Source: Iris pallida
Taxonomy: Eukaryota; Streptophyta; Magnoliopsida; Asparagales; Iridaceae
Assembly: GCA_029216955.1 (NCBI GenBank)
Contig: JANAVB010004000.1
Coordinates: 3,470,616 to 3,534,615, forward strand
Direction: 5' to 3'
DNA length: 64,000 nucleotides
Below are positions 31,146 through 43,405 of this stretch, piece by piece (the first letter of the stretch is position 1; every line of letters begins with the position of its first letter). The notes under the pieces were generated by a model. The model saw nothing but the letters and a program-made list of their open reading frames with translations, did not search any database and had not been told where the DNA came from. Made by a program: the position numbers and the translations under genes.

Positions 31146-32415
31146 TGATGGAACTGGGGATTTCCAAGACCCTTTCTTTGGTGTGCGTATTGATCGATAG
31201 AAAGTCAAACAGATCTAATACATATTCTAACCCTTCATAGGCAGAAACTAGGGTTCACGAATTATACCTGCGGCGGAAAGGAGACAAGTAATTCCTGACA
31301 ATCTCAAGCGGACGACCCCAAGATCTTCTGCACGTATTCCTTCCTCGAGTTGGACTTCGTGTGGGTGAAGATCTCCCAACCTTTTCTTCTCCTTGGCAGC
31401 CCTCTCTTTCTCTCCTTACGTGAATCACGAATTTAAAGAAAGTTTCAGATTTCTGATCAGTAATATGGCGGCCAGAGAATAGAGGATATATATAGGCTAC
31501 GGCGGGGACCATGAGAAGAAATTAGGGTTAGGCCTCCTAACGGATCTGGATATCCCGTGTTCAGCCCGAACACATAATCCAAGCCCATTAACAATAGCTC
31601 GGTCCACTAATGAGCTATTGTTGCACTACCTTCCTAATCCCAAATTATGTTTGTAGGCTCCTTTTATTATATGCTCGTTTGGCTCCCCATGTTAAGATAT
31701 CGTATGTCCGTCGATCAAATTAAGTTACTGACAACTATATTGATTCGATATCTTTTATCCTTAAGTAGTACCGCTCAACTTTATTTGTCATGTCGAATAT
31801 AATCCACCTGCAGGGTTTACATGACAATCCTTATGAGATCCTTAAGGGGACATTATCAACCCGATGTATCGGGACATGGATTCTATTTATAATCAACAGC
31901 CCATCATACATACAATGTTATTACCCAATTCATAGAGGTTGTTGATCCATAATGAATCTTACTCTTTTATGAGTCAAAATAATACACACTGCATATACAT
32001 GTCCGTTATTATATCCGGGTTAAGAGCACAAGCATCCATAATAACAGAGGTATTTGTTCTCTTATGTAGTCAGTACAAAGAGAACAACCTCAAGTGGTAC
32101 TGTTCAATACACACAAAGTGTACTAGTGTAAACCTATAGTCAAGATAGACTAATACCAGATTATACTATAACCTTTCCAATAGATTTTCCAAGTCCATCT
32201 AGGTTGTGAACTATTTATATACTCCATAGGAAACTGATAATATGATCTTCTGTGTGACACCACACACCATATTATCTACAATATAGAATATCAGACATTT
32301 GCATTAACACTTGCAACAAATACAATACACAAATATTTGCCCATATGATTCTCATTCAAAATTTAAGAAAATAAGGTTACTAAAAAAGTGATGCTTTTAG
32401 TATATAACCCTAACA
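31146..32415 (-). repeat. Copia C2-A LTR (3' LTR in element sense)
   Basis: 1270 bp. On the minus strand it contains a TATATATAT box (near 31486-31496), read towards the left. A purine-rich AGTGGGAGAT on the minus strand abuts its inner end (32416-32430), the polypurine tract. Confidence 0.9.
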
Positions 32416-32477
32416 ATCTCCCACTTATACTCAAAGCATTCCTTTTCAGTATACTGTTACAAATCTTCCACTTATGC

Positions 32478-32960
32478 TTAAAGCCATGCTGCTACACATC
32501 TGACTCCCATTCCCTCAACATGACTATCAAAAGTCTTAGCTGGTAAGCTCTTTGTAAAGCGATCAGCTAGGTTGTCGGCTGATGCTATCTTGATCACAGC
32601 AACTTTTCCTTTCTTTATGAAATCTCGTATCAGGTGGTACTTGCGCTCAATGTGTTTGCTAGTCTTATGGGCTCGTGGTTCCTTCGAGTTTGCAACTGCA
32701 CCACTATTATCACAATAAAGTGTAATAGACTTAGGCAAACTAGGTACCACATCCAAGTCCAACAGAAAGTTTCTGAGCCAAACCGCTTCTTTGGCTGCCT
32801 CAGAGGCTGCCACATACTCGGCTTCCATGGTGGAATCAGCAATACATTTTTGCTTGATACTCCTCCACATAATGGCTCTACCTCCCAAAGTAAACACATA
32901 ACCTGAGGTAGATTTCCTGGAATCCCTATCTGACTGAAAATCTGAGTCTGTATACCCCAA
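32478..32960 (-). pseudogene. Copia C2-A RNase H
   Basis: A 160-codon frame with [56 protein letters not shown] and [13 protein letters not shown], the copia RNase H blocks including the catalytic D and E residues. The frame itself is intact to a natural end close to the LTR, but upstream stops separate it from the rest of the polyprotein. It would degrade the RNA strand during reverse transcription. Confidence 0.85.
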
Positions 32961-33041
32961 GGGAACTAAACTATCTGCCTAGTAAACTAGCATATACTCT
33001 TTAGTCCTTTTTAGGTACTTCAAAATATGCTTTACAGCAGT

Positions 33042-33860
33042 CTAGTGCTCTTGTCCTGGGTTAGACTGATATCTGCTGACCATGCCTACGGCAAAGCAGA
33101 TGTATGGTCTCGTACATAGCATTGCATACATTAAGCTTCCTACTGCTGAAGCATAAGGAACTGCCGTCATGTTCTCTATCTTTTTAGGTGTCCTCGGACA
33201 CTGCTTCTTTGATAGAGCAATTCCATGTCTAAATGGTAAGAAACCTTTCTTAGAATTTTGCATACTAAAACGAGTTAGTACAGTATCGATATAGGAAGCT
33301 TGAGATAAGCCCAATATCCTTTTCTTGCGATCTCGTAGAACTTTGATCCCAAGGATGTGACCTACTTCTCCCAAGTCCTTCATATCAAACTGTTTGGATA
33401 ACCATACCCTTACATCAGATAACACCTTCACATTGTTTCCAATGAGCAAGATGTCATCCACATAAAGTACTAGGAACACCACCACGTTTCCATTACACTT
33501 TCTGTATACACATGATTCATCCTGACATTGATCAAATCTATAGGATTTTATCACCTGATCAAAATATATGTTCCAAGATCTGGAAGCTTGCTTAAGTCCA
33601 TAAATGGACTTCTTGAGCTTTCAAACAAGATGCTCCTGGCCCTTTTCAATGAACCCGTCTGGTTGCTTCATATAGATGTCTTCCTCAAGACTTCTATTAA
33701 GGAAAGCTGTCTTGACATCCATTTGCCAAATCTCATAATCGAGATGAGCTGCAATAGATAAAAGAATCCAGATAGACTTAAGCATGGCTACAGGAGAAAA
33801 GGTTTCCTCATAATCGATACCCTCTCTTTGAGTAAAACCTTTTGCTACAACCAAGCTTTA
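33042..33860 (-). pseudogene. Copia C2-A reverse transcriptase
   Basis: Two adjacent frames. 33854-33621 carries AKGFTQREGIDYEETFSPVA and DVKTAFLNRSLEEDIY. 33554-33042 carries FLVLYVDDILLIGNNV with the catalytic YVDD box, then LGEVGHILGIKVLRDRK. They are split by a stop near 33618 (a Lys-Leu position in copy B). The catalytic residues are present, but a full polyprotein cannot be made. Confidence 0.85.
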
Positions 33861-34360
33861 AAGGTTTCAACCTTACCCTCTGATCCTCTTTTTCTCTTAT
33901 AGACCCACTTGCATCCAATGGCTTTTACACCAACGGGTGGTTCTACAAGCTCTCAGACCTTATTAGAATCCATAGATTCTATTTCAGATATTATTGCTTT
34001 TTGCCAAGACTCTGCATCTTTATCTTGGAGTGCTTTATTGTAGGTACAGGGATCATAATCTTGTTCCTCAGGGACGAAGTCTGACGAATCTCCCAAGAAC
34101 ATATATCTATCAGGTTGTATCACAACCCTCCCACTACGACGATGCACTATCGGTTGTGGTGTAACATTTGTGACACGTTGTGCAGTTATTTATGGTTCGT
34201 CCTCTTGTACTGTTGGTACTGAAGTACTTGGTGTCTCACGTCTCAGTTCTTCTAGAACAACTCTACTTGTGGGTTTATGGTTCATCACATAGTCTTCCTC
34301 TAAGAATCGGGTATTGGTGCTAACAATGACCTTCTGATCCTTAGGACTATAAAATAAACC

Positions 34361-35479
34361 TCATTTCGTTCCTCTTGGATAGCCTACAAACAAGCGTACT
34401 TCTGTACGAGATTCCAACTTATCTGCTTTCCCATTCAGCACATGTGCTGGACTACCCCAAATTCGAACATGTTTCAGACTAGGCTTACGCCCAATCCACA
34501 GCTCTGTGGGAGTAAGAGGTGCTGACTTAGAAGGAACCAAGTTCAAAATATAAGTTGCAGTCTCTAAGGCATATCCCCAAAATGAATCTGACAAATCCGA
34601 ATAACTCATCATTGATCTAACCATCTCTATAAGAGTTCTATTCCTTCTTTCGACTACACCATTCTGCTGGGGCGTTCCAGGTGCAGTCAATTGGGATGCA
34701 ATCCCAGCCTCTGATAAATAATCCCTAAACTCTCCAAAGAGGTACTCGCCACCATGATCTGATCGTAATGACTTGATACATTTTCCATGACGTTTCTCCG
34801 TTTCAACCTTGTACTCTTTGAATTTCTCAAAGCACTCAAACTTACGGCGCATCAAATAAATATATCCATAACTTGAATAATCGTCAATAAATGTGACAAA
34901 ATATTCAAAGCCACCTCTAGCTTGGATAGTCATGGGTCCACAAAAATCAAAATGAACCAATTTCAACACATCTTTGGCCCTATACCCCTTTGCCGTAAAA
35001 GGCCTTTTGGTGATTTTACCTTCCAAGCAAGATTCACAGACTGGTAGTGCCTCCACTTCCAATGAACTCAAAGGTCCATCTTCAACCAGTCTTTGAATCC
35101 TTCTTAGGTTAATATGCCCCAATCGCAAGTGCCAAAGATATGTTTGGTTCATACAAGAAGGTTTTTTTCTCTTATTTAAGTTAGATGACATATTATTTAT
35201 TTCCATAAGTTGTATTGTGGACGAAATAGGATTAATGACATACAAATTATCAACCAATATACCAGAACAGATAAAATGTTTATTCTTTCTAATAACAATA
35301 TTGTCATTAAAATAAACTGAATATCCATCCTTAACTAACATAGAAACAGAAACTAAATTCCTTCTAAGTGAAGGTGCATAAAGACAATCTCTCAATGTCA
35401 AAGACTTATTTCTACCAAAAGATAAAGTAACATCTCCTAATGCAATGACAGATACTTTTGTAGCATTACCCATGAACAA
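34361..35479 (-). pseudogene. Copia C2-A protease end, Gag-pre-integrase and integrase
   Basis: A 372-codon frame. It covers the post-protease segment (APSLRRNLVSVSMLVKDGY) and the HHCC zinc module (LWHLRLGHINLRRIQ, then LPVCESCLEGK). The DDE core follows, with FCGPM, FIDDYSSYGYIYLMRRK and GTPQQNGVVERRNRTL (catalytic D, D, E). It ends TEVRLFVGYPRGTK, where a TGA replaces the Gly codon seen in copy B. Confidence 0.88.
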
Positions 35480-35551
35480 GCATATCTCTCTATCACTGAG
35501 CCGCCTGGTTTCCTGGAACCCCTACAATGTATTGCAGACATGATTAGTGGC

Positions 35552-36436
35552 TCATGTATCTACACACCAGGTGCCGGTAGATGACACCGCTAAACATGTT
35601 TCAACTACTAGTAAATGAGATATACCTTCTTTGTTCCCTTGTTTGAGAAGTGGACAATCAGTCTTCCAATGTCCTGACCCTTTGCACTTGAAACATTTGC
35701 CTTTCGGCTTTTTTACCGCGCCTTGAGGTCTCATGCCCTTCTTTGCTGAGTTTGCCTGTTTCTGAATGTTATTCTTCTTCTTACCGCCTTTTGGCTTAGA
35801 AGTAGAAGCCTTTTCAGAAACAAAAACATGACCACTCTGCCTAAAGAGAGATTCAGCATCCTGTAGCTCTTTTGCAAGTTCTGTCAAACTATACAACCTT
35901 TTATTCATGTTGTAATTTAGGCAGAAATTGTCAAAACTTTTAGGCAGAGTCCCGAGAATGATATCGACCTGGGATTCCCCATTGATTTCAGCTCCAAGGA
36001 TCTCTATCTCTTTCAGATGACCCATCATCTTAAGAACATGATCCCTTACTGGTGTACCCTCAGCCATTTTTGTATTCATCAAACATTTTATAGCAAACTG
36101 CCTAGCTGCTCTACTCTGATGTCCGAAGAGTTCCTTGAGGTTATACATCATGTCATAAGCAGTGGCCATAGCCTGATGCTGATTTTGCAGTACATTTGAC
36201 ATAGATACCAGAATGTAACACCGTGCCATCTCATCTGCCTTTTTCCACTTCTTATAAGCCTCTTTGACCTCTTCATCAGAGTTAGCATCAGGCTTAGGTG
36301 GGCATTCCTCAACAAGTACATATTTGTACTCCTCACCAGTCAGAACAATATCCAAATTACGTTTCCAATCAATATAATTAGGTCGAGTAAGTTTGGTTTC
36401 TTTAAGAATCACCATAAGTGGACTAAAAGAACCCAT
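35552..36436 (-). CDS. Copia C2-A Gag, ending at a UGA within the protease active site
   Basis: I take the start as the Met at 36436 (MGSFSPLMVILKETKLTRPN); the frame is open 26 codons further upstream. Copia Gag domain: NYIDWKRNLDIVLT, then MARCYILVSMSNVLQNQHQ, then GHQSRAARQFA, then KELQDAESLFRQ. A zinc knuckle lies near the C-terminus (C-F-K-C-x4-H-x4-C). The frame ends TWCVDT-stop, where copia protease normally continues G-A-T-N-H-V. Copy B has the same stop. Gag is otherwise intact and could form particles. Confidence 0.85.
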   Translation of the reverse strand: MGSFSPLMVILKETKLTRPNYIDWKRNLDIVLTGEEYKYVLVEECPPKPDANSDEEVKEAYKKWKKADEMARCYILVSMSNVLQNQHQAMATAYDMMYNLKELFGHQSRAARQFAIKCLMNTKMAEGTPVRDHVLKMMGHLKEIEILGAEINGESQVDIILGTLPKSFDNFCLNYNMNKRLYSLTELAKELQDAESLFRQSGHVFVSEKASTSKPKGGKKKNNIQKQANSAKKGMRPQGAVKKPKGKCFKCKGSGHWKTDCPLLKQGNKEGISHLLVVETCLAVSSTGTWCVDT

Positions 36437-36514
36437 TTTTGAAATCCTGAGAATCACATATATAAAATTATGTAGGGAAAAAAAACTTTTTAAATTAACT
36501 AAATATTGATTCAC

Positions 36515-37460
36515 TCAAAACAATAATAAAAAATTTACCAACATCTTGAACACCATGAATTTAACATGCCATGATAGTGTGGACGTATACAAATTCAACT
36601 TTGTTCAAGTAGGTTTTTCTTATTAATTTTACTATCATGTCAATATAACTTTATGACAAATAAAATTAATATGCTGGTCTTACTCTGGTCATACAAATAA
36701 TAGCAGTGACTCCGATGGGGAGGATACCATTATTTGTATCTAAGTGTATACCATTACTTAATACTAAGTCCATTACCTTGTAATAAGTTCCTTCAGATGG
36801 AGAAGTGAACACATACTAGGTAACTTTCCACAATTATCCCTAAGGACGTTTATACTGGTGATCCTCCGATATGGAGGAAAGTACTATAGCCAACACGTAA
36901 GTATAATTACATCACCTACAAACCAGTAATGGAGACCATAGGATTTAAACTAAATAAATATCCTCTCCCACTTAGTTATTTAACAATAAGGGTTTTTCTA
37001 CTAGTTGATATTATATCCATGTTTTCCATTATTAATGTAGGCTTGGTTTTTCAAAAAAAACAACCACACAAAAAAAATTATCTGTCTGCCTTTGGACTGC
37101 TTAAAACCAGCATCTCGTTCGACGTCAGAAACAGCCACCACCGCCATGACGATTGATCAAAAAAAATTAAAATTACATCAATCATATGCCTCCCGAAGGA
37201 GTTTACACATAATCTAGATTGCAAAATTAAAATAATAAGCACGATCAACCCTCGTGATTTTAATTACATCCACAGCAACAACAACATCCATGACATGTCC
37301 GTAGTTTAAACAACACAATCAAAAACATGTATTGGACCATAATAGTTGGATCTAAGATGCCTGCAAAACCGAGTTAGAACAGATCTACATCTACCGACTA
37401 TTGCACAGTGCAGGTTTTATTGGACAACATGGACGTATCAATCAATACGTAGATCCAAAG
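36515..37460 (-). other. Copia C2-A leader, non-coding
   Basis: About 950 bp between primer site and Gag, aligned throughout with 50410-51460 of copy B. No frame. Copy B has an extra segment of about 35 bp near 50990-51030 and a further insert of about 15 bp near 50772. Confidence 0.7.
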
Positions 37461-37474
37461 TGGCACTGATACCA
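37461..37474 (-). other. tRNA-iMet primer site of copia C2-A, mutated
   Basis: The minus strand reads TGGTATCAGTGCCA; the family site (as in copy B) is TGGTATCAGAGCCA. One mismatch, next to the LTR at 37477. Confidence 0.85.
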
Positions 37475-37476
37475 AT

Positions 37477-38743
37477 TGATGGAACTGGAGATTCCCAGGA
37501 CCCTTCCTTTGGTGTGCGTATTGATCGATAGAAAGTTAAACAAATCTAATACGTATTCTAACCCTTCATGGGCGGAAACTAGGGTTCACGAATTATACCT
37601 GCGGCAGAAAGGAGACAAGTAATTCCTGGCAATCTCGAGCGGACGACCCCAAGATCTTCTGCACGTATTCCTTCCTCGAGTTGGACGTCATGTGGGCGAA
37701 GATCTCCCAACCTTTTCTTCTCCATGGCAGCCCTCTCTTTCTCTCCTTACGTGAATCACGAATTTAGAAAAAGTTTCAGATTTCTGATTAGTAATATGGA
37801 GGCCAGAGAATAGAGGATATATAGGCTACGACAGGGACCATGAAGAGAAATTAGGGTTAGGCCTCCTAATGGATCTGGATATCTCGTGTTCAGCCCGAAC
37901 ACACAATCCAGGCCCATTAACAATAGCTTGGTCCACTAATGAGCTATTGTTGTACTACCTCCCTAATCCCAAATTATGTTTGTGGGCTCCTTTTATTATA
38001 TGCTCGTTTGGCTCCTCATGTTAAGATATCGTATGTCCGTCGATCAAATTAAGTTACTGACAACTATATTGATTCGACATCTTTTATTCTTAAGTAGTAC
38101 CGCTCAACTTTATTTGTCATATCGGATATAATCCACCTGCAGGATTTATTTGACAATCCTTATGAGCTCCTTAAGGGGACATCATCAACCCGATGTATCG
38201 AGACATGATTCCATTTATAATCAACAGCCCATCATACATACAATGTTATTACCCAATTCATAGAGGTTGTTGATCCATAATGAATCTCACTCTTTTATGT
38301 GTCAAAATAATGCACACTGCATATACATGTCCGTTATTATATCCAAGTTAAGAGCACAAGCATCCATAATAACGGAGGTGTTTGTTCTCTTATGTAGTCA
38401 GTACAAAGAGAACAACCTCAAGTGGTCATGTTCAATACACACAAAGTGTACTAGTGTAAACATATAGTCAAGATAGACTAATACCAGATTACACTATAAC
38501 CTTTCCAATAGATTGTCCAAGTCCATCTAGGTTGTGAACTATTTATATACTCCATAGGGAACTGATAATATGATCTTCTGTGTGACACCACACACCATAT
38601 TATCTACAATATAGAATATCAGACATTTGTATTAACACTTGCAACAAATACAATATGCAAACATTTGCCCATATGATTCTTATTTAAAATTTAAGGAAAT
38701 AATGTTACTAAAAAAGTGATACTTTTAGTATATAACCCTAACA
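37477..38743 (-). repeat. Copia C2-A LTR (5' LTR in element sense)
   Basis: 1267 bp, TGATGGAACTGG to CCCTAACA, followed by the ATATA duplication. All ten differences counted against the other LTR in the first 135 bp or so are transitions. Confidence 0.9.
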
Positions 38744-38748
38744 ATATA

Positions 38749-39090
38749 TTCATTCAAAATCAGCTAAGTCAATTTTTTCTCATATTGTCCTTAATTAGTG
38801 TTATATCTAACTTCTTATGGATACAATTATTTCTTATTATATCATTTAATGTATTGCAACTTATCCATCTTGATTAGCATTCTCATTTCGGCTACACTAA
38901 TACACTAACTTTTTGGACATTTTTTTAATTGTCAAATATTTTGATCCATAAAAGTATAATCGTTCTTATAACAGTCTTGTAAAAAAAATTCTTTCACATT
39001 TAGAGTTATTTTATGATCACAAAATATTCCAGAAGCACTCCTCTATTTCAACCATTATGTTTTTAATCATATGTATGACATCATTCTATC
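38749..39090 (-). pseudogene. RTE-type LINE 3' fragment, proximal part
   Basis: On the minus strand broken frames give GIFCDHKI, then FYKTVIR-like residues, then VAEMRMLIKMDKLQ. These match the C-terminal region of plant RTE LINE proteins, where VAEMRMLRWM is characteristic. Stops and shifts are frequent. The remaining C-terminal part is at 30951-31145, on the other side of copia copy A. Confidence 0.6.
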
Positions 39091-39186
39091 ACAATTAATG
39101 ATGAAAATGTCAAATCTATCATTCTTAGGTATCTCTTACCCATCTATATGGACTCCCACCTAATCTTTTTAACTTAAGATTATAAA

Positions 39187-40415
39187 TGTAAGCCCCCTTA
39201 ATTTGGGGCTTATTTGTTCAATTTTCTAAATTAATTAATTTCAATAGATATTATTATTTGATTAAATGCTCTCTACCGTGACTTGGATTTCTAGAGCATC
39301 AGGAATGCCAGTCTCTGGAAACTTTCTTCTTGAAGTTTGTAGTATACGAGATTATCTTCATATTGATATATCGTGTCCCACTTAAACTCGTTCCCTTGTG
39401 CTCTTTTGTATCGCACAACTTTTGGGTCAATTTAGGCCAATTAATTATCTACCGTAAAACCTGATTTAATTTTCAATTTAATTTCGGGATCCGACATCGA
39501 TCCAACATAGTCGACCCAAAGTATGGACATGGCCCACATGAAGCCTACTACCCATGATACTTGTGTCCCATTTATTTGAGTCCCCGCATGTTACTTATTT
39601 ATCTATGATCATAAATACATATTTAAATTCAATTATTGCACCATGTCTGATTTGACCCGACCCGGCTCGACCGAACCCGAACCCAAGCTCCATGTTGTCC
39701 TTTCATGACTACCCAAACACCCCCACACAATTTCCCTTTTTCCCCTATTTAAAATATCTCTCTTTATGTATAAATATCTCTATTTCTCTCTCTTTTATAT
39801 ATGTATATATATATACATATATAATATAATATATATATAATATCTTACTCTCTCTCACCTCACATCACACTCTCTCTCCCATTATCACTTAACCCCCCTC
39901 CCCCCCCTCATGTACGAGCAGCCTACCCACCCCCTCCCTCTATTCTCTCTCTCTAAAATATCTCTTTCCCTCTCTCTAAATATATCTCTCTCTTTCTATT
40001 TATATAATTATATATACACCTACATACACACACAAAATCTTTCTCTAACTCCCACACTCTACCACCTCACCCCTATCACACCAGCACACCCCCTCTCACT
40101 TACGTACACTCTCTCTCTCTCTACTTTCTCTTTCTCTATCTCTCTCATTAAATCACTCTCTTTCTCTCTCTACTTTTTCTCTCCCTCACTTTTTTTCCAC
40201 AGCAGCTCCCCCTCCATTTTGGGCCGACCCCTTCCTCCTTCTTTTCTTCATGCCACCATACACCACCACCTCTCCCATAGGAGACTGATGGCTTGTAGTT
40301 AAACCCTCATATATCTAGACAACCGTGACCGTATAGCGAGGTGGGTTGCACTTCAATATACGTAGCTGGCTATGTACGCCCCCGCTCTTCAGTATTCTGG
40401 TTCTGGGGTGTTACA
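39187..40415 (+). repeat. 5' LTR candidate of the chromovirus
   Basis: It starts TGTAAGCCCC and ends GGGGTGTTACA, about 1.23 kb. It has a TATTTAAAAT promoter-like element near 39747 and a CT-rich stretch (39770-40200). A 130-codon frame at 39910-40302 lies within the CT-rich leader and is compositional. Start inferred from the TG..CA ends; no target duplication confirmed. Confidence 0.6.
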
Positions 40416-40440
40416 TGATTTAAGTGGTGGCCCATACAGG
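40416..40440 (+). other. Putative primer-site region of the chromovirus
   Basis: TTAAGTGGTGGCCCATACAGG follows the LTR end. Nearly the same sequence follows the LARD 5' LTR at 60428-60449. The usual iMet site is not present. I cannot assign the tRNA. Confidence 0.4.
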
Positions 40441-40709
40441 TCTCGTAAATCAAGATATGTGAGGGTTTACCAAATAGATGTCTCAATCAGTACTCACCCT
40501 TGATCTCTACTCGTATCCTCTGAATCCCTGAATTCTTGACCTGATCACATGCTTGTATCGTTGATCTGTCCTGGTCCTTCCTTATTGTTCCCTATATCAT
40601 CTTCAGCGGTATTGTTCCTGGACCTGCCGATCAACAAGGCGAAGCACCTCTCGTGTACCAGCAGCAACCCGGAGATCAAGCCCAACATTCAGGAGTAGCC
40701 TCCAGAGTC

Positions 40710-41754
40710 ATGCCTACTGGAGGAAAGCCACCTGTTCAGCCCGTCCAGCCTACTTAGCCCGATGATAGCACTTTGGTGGGTCTCATCAGGTTATTATTAG
40801 CTTCCCAGAATCGTCGAGGAGATGCCTTGCACCAGGCGGTGGCAGACGCTTTGACCAGAGGAGGTTATCAGGGTAACAGTGCGGCTAACAGCTTCAAGCG
40901 CTTGAACCCTCCCTTCTTCGACGGCAGTAAAGATGCTATCACTGCTGATGCTTAGATTCAGGACATAGAGGTGATTCTAGAAGCAGCCAGGACTCCAGAA
41001 GATGAGAAGGTGGCGGTGGTGCGCCTGCAGTTGTTGGATCTTGCCCGCAGCTGGTGGGCGGCGCAGGCCGTTGGATTAGTGGCACCCATTGCTTGGGCAG
41101 TATTCAAAGAGAGATTTCAGACCAAGTATTTTGATGTTGTAGCTTGGTACGATCTACAGACGAGATTCACCAATCTGAAGCAGATGGGCAGGACGGTCGA
41201 CGGATATACGGCCGAGTTTTCGAGACTTAGTCGGTTTGCTCCCCACCTTGGTAGCAACCGAGTTCGATAGAGCCCAGCGGTTCCAGTAGAGGCTTCATTT
41301 GGAGATTCTATTGGCAGTGGAGCAATTTGAGCATCAGACTTTTGATGCAGTATTGAGAGTAGCTCGCAGGCACGAGTATACCTCCCAGAGGATCATGGAT
41401 AGGACCGGAGGTCGGAAGCGATCCCACAGCCAGATGAATCAGTCTTTAGCACCAGCCCCGGCAGCCAGGGCTTTAACCATTGGAGCTCCGAGGCGGGCGA
41501 TCTCAGTGACGTCGGTTCAGCATTCAAACCCGACGCACCCTCAACAGCAGAAGCAGAAACATTCTTCCGCAGTGGGATGTTCACACTGTGGGAAGCCAGG
41601 GCATGTGGTGTCAAAGTGTCGCAGAGCACAGGGTTTGTGCTTGGCTTGTGGTGCCCCGGACCACAGGGTTGGGAACTGCCCGAACAGGAGGAGTTCATTA
41701 TCAGCTTTATCTAGTCCTTCAGTTAGAGGACCAGTACCAGTCCAGCAACAGTAA
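40710..41754 (+). pseudogene. Chromovirus Gag with CCHC knuckles, several stops
   Basis: Blocks: GLIRLLLASQNRRGDALHQA, then LNPPFFDGSKDAITADA-stop-IQDIEVILEA, then VVRLQLLDLARSWW, then FKERFQTKYFDVVAWYDLQT, then DGYTAEFSRLSRFAPHL. Two zinc knuckles follow near 41578-41680 (C-S-H-C-x4-H-x4-C, then C-L-A-C-x4-H-x4-C). At least two in-frame stops (about 40756 and 40954) and a break near 41268 interrupt it. Start chosen at MPTGGKPPVQ; Gag assembles the particle and binds RNA. Confidence 0.85.
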
Positions 41755-41775
41755 CCGTACCCGTTCCTGAGGCTA

Positions 41776-42234
41776 TTGCCGACGCAGGCCCAGGCATTCC
41801 AGCAGCAAAGACCGCAGCAGTATGCTCAAGCCCAAGCCCTGATCCAGAGTAGACAGAGGAGTTTTCAGCAAAGGGGACCCGCACCCAGAGGACATGGTCA
41901 AGTGCTGGCTTTGACCATGGGAGAAGAAAGAATTACACCAGGTGAGGTGGTGGCAGGTACTATTCTTGTCAACACCTTTCCAGCTTCAGTATTATTTGAT
42001 TCTGGTGCCTCGCATTCATTTATGTCTGTACGATTCGCGACACGGATAGGAATGGATCCCGAGTCATTATCAGTAAGGCTCAATATACTTACTGGTAGCG
42101 GACTTGTGGGAGTAGATAGGGTATTTTCCTCGTGTCGGATCGTAGTTAGCGGTAGAGAGTTCCCCGCTAGATTGATAGAGTTTCCGATGGCCGATTATGA
42201 TGTGGTCTTAGGGATAGATTGGTTGAGGGATTAG
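41776..42234 (+). pseudogene. Chromovirus aspartic protease
   Basis: TILVNTFPASVLFDSGASHSF carries the D-S-G active site. FPMADYDVVLGIDWL, the conserved end of the protease domain, follows. The frame stops at 42232 (TAG for the usual Trp/His position). It would cut the Gag-Pol polyprotein. Confidence 0.85.
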
Positions 42235-42329
42235 TATGCTAGGATAGACTGCCATATCGGCAGGGTTGTTTTTAGCATTCCAGGCAAGCCAGAGTTTTCC
42301 TTTTCCCGAGACGAAGTTGAAACTTCTCC

Positions 42330-43405
42330 TCCAGTATTGCGAATGGCAGTAGCAGCAGTGCAGTTACCTCGGATAGTCGAGGAGTTTCCAGATGTTTCCC
42401 CGAAAAGCTTCCAGGGATGCCTTCAGAGCGGGAGATCAAGTTTACAATCGACTTGATTCCCGAAACAGCCCAATGTCAGAGAGAGTCTACAGGATGGCGC
42501 CGTCAGAATTAGAGATATTATACATGATGATTGAAGAACTTCGAACCAAGAGATTCATTCATGCAAGTGGATCACCTTGGGGAGCCCCGATGCTTCTTGT
42601 GAAAAAGAAGGATGGTACGTCCAGATTATGTGTAGATTATCGTACCTTGAACTCAGTGACAATCAAGAACAGATACCCTCTCCCTATGATAGATGACTTG
42701 TTTGATCAACTCAAGGGGGCAGTAGTGTTCTCGAAGATCGACTTACGGTCAGGATATCATCAGATCAGAGTCAGAGAACAGGACATCCCGAAGACAGCAT
42801 TCAGATCCCGGTATGGGCATTGGGAGTTCCTTGTTATACTATTTGGAGCAACCAATGCGGCGACTGTATTCATGGACCTCATGAATCGTATCTTCATATC
42901 GTATTTGGATCAGTTCATGATTGTGTTCCTAGACGACATCCTGGTCTATAGCAAAAGTGAGGCGGAGCATGAGCAGCATCTCAGAGTTGTTCTACAGATT
43001 CTCAGAGAGCACCAGTTGTATGCCAAGTTCAGTAAATACGAGTTCTGGCTCGATCGCATTTCGTACTTCGGTCATATCATCACCAGGGGAGGAGTGAAAG
43101 TGGATCCCCAGAAGATTGTGGCCATTGAGACATGGCCAGTGCCCAGCACGGTTACAGAAGTTCGTACTTTTCTTGGATTGGCCGGTTACTACCGACGATT
43201 TGTTTCGAACTTTGCTCGAATTTCAGCACCATTGACCCAGTTGACTCACAAGGATCTGCAGTTTGTTTGGACAGCAGAGTGCCAGGATTCTTTTGAGAAG
43301 TTGAAGCGAGGCTTGATGACGGCACCTATTCTCACGCTTCCAGATGGAACTGGAGGATTCTCAGTATATTACGATGCTTCAGGCAGAGGTCTAGGATGTT
43401 TTTGA
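42330..43405 (+). pseudogene. Chromovirus reverse transcriptase
   Basis: RT blocks in order: [53 protein letters not shown], then the catalytic [11 protein letters not shown], then [16 protein letters not shown]. The region before 42480 is out of frame by single-base changes near 42396 and 42466. After GRGLGCF the frame stops at 43405 because of a shift in GGATGTTTTTGATG; the family continues into RNase H. The active-site residues are all present. Confidence 0.9.

Larger units (their letters stand above)
31146..38743 (-). mobile_element. Ty1/copia element family C2, copy A
   Basis: A structurally complete element of 7598 bp. LTRs are at 31146-32415 and 37477-38743, both starting TGATGGAACTGG and ending CCCTAACA. 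The target-site duplication is ATATA (31141-31145 and 38744-38748). The minus strand encodes Gag, integrase, reverse transcriptase and RNase H in copia order, with several stops. It sits inside an RTE-type LINE remnant. It is closely related to copy B at 45054. LTR divergence (10 differences in the first 135 bp or so, by hand) is larger than in copy B, suggesting an older insertion. Confidence 0.93.

Noticed and set aside
39910..40302. 130-codon Ser/Leu/Thr-rich plus-strand ORF
   Set aside because: Lies in a CT-rich microsatellite-like leader of the chromovirus LTR; compositional.
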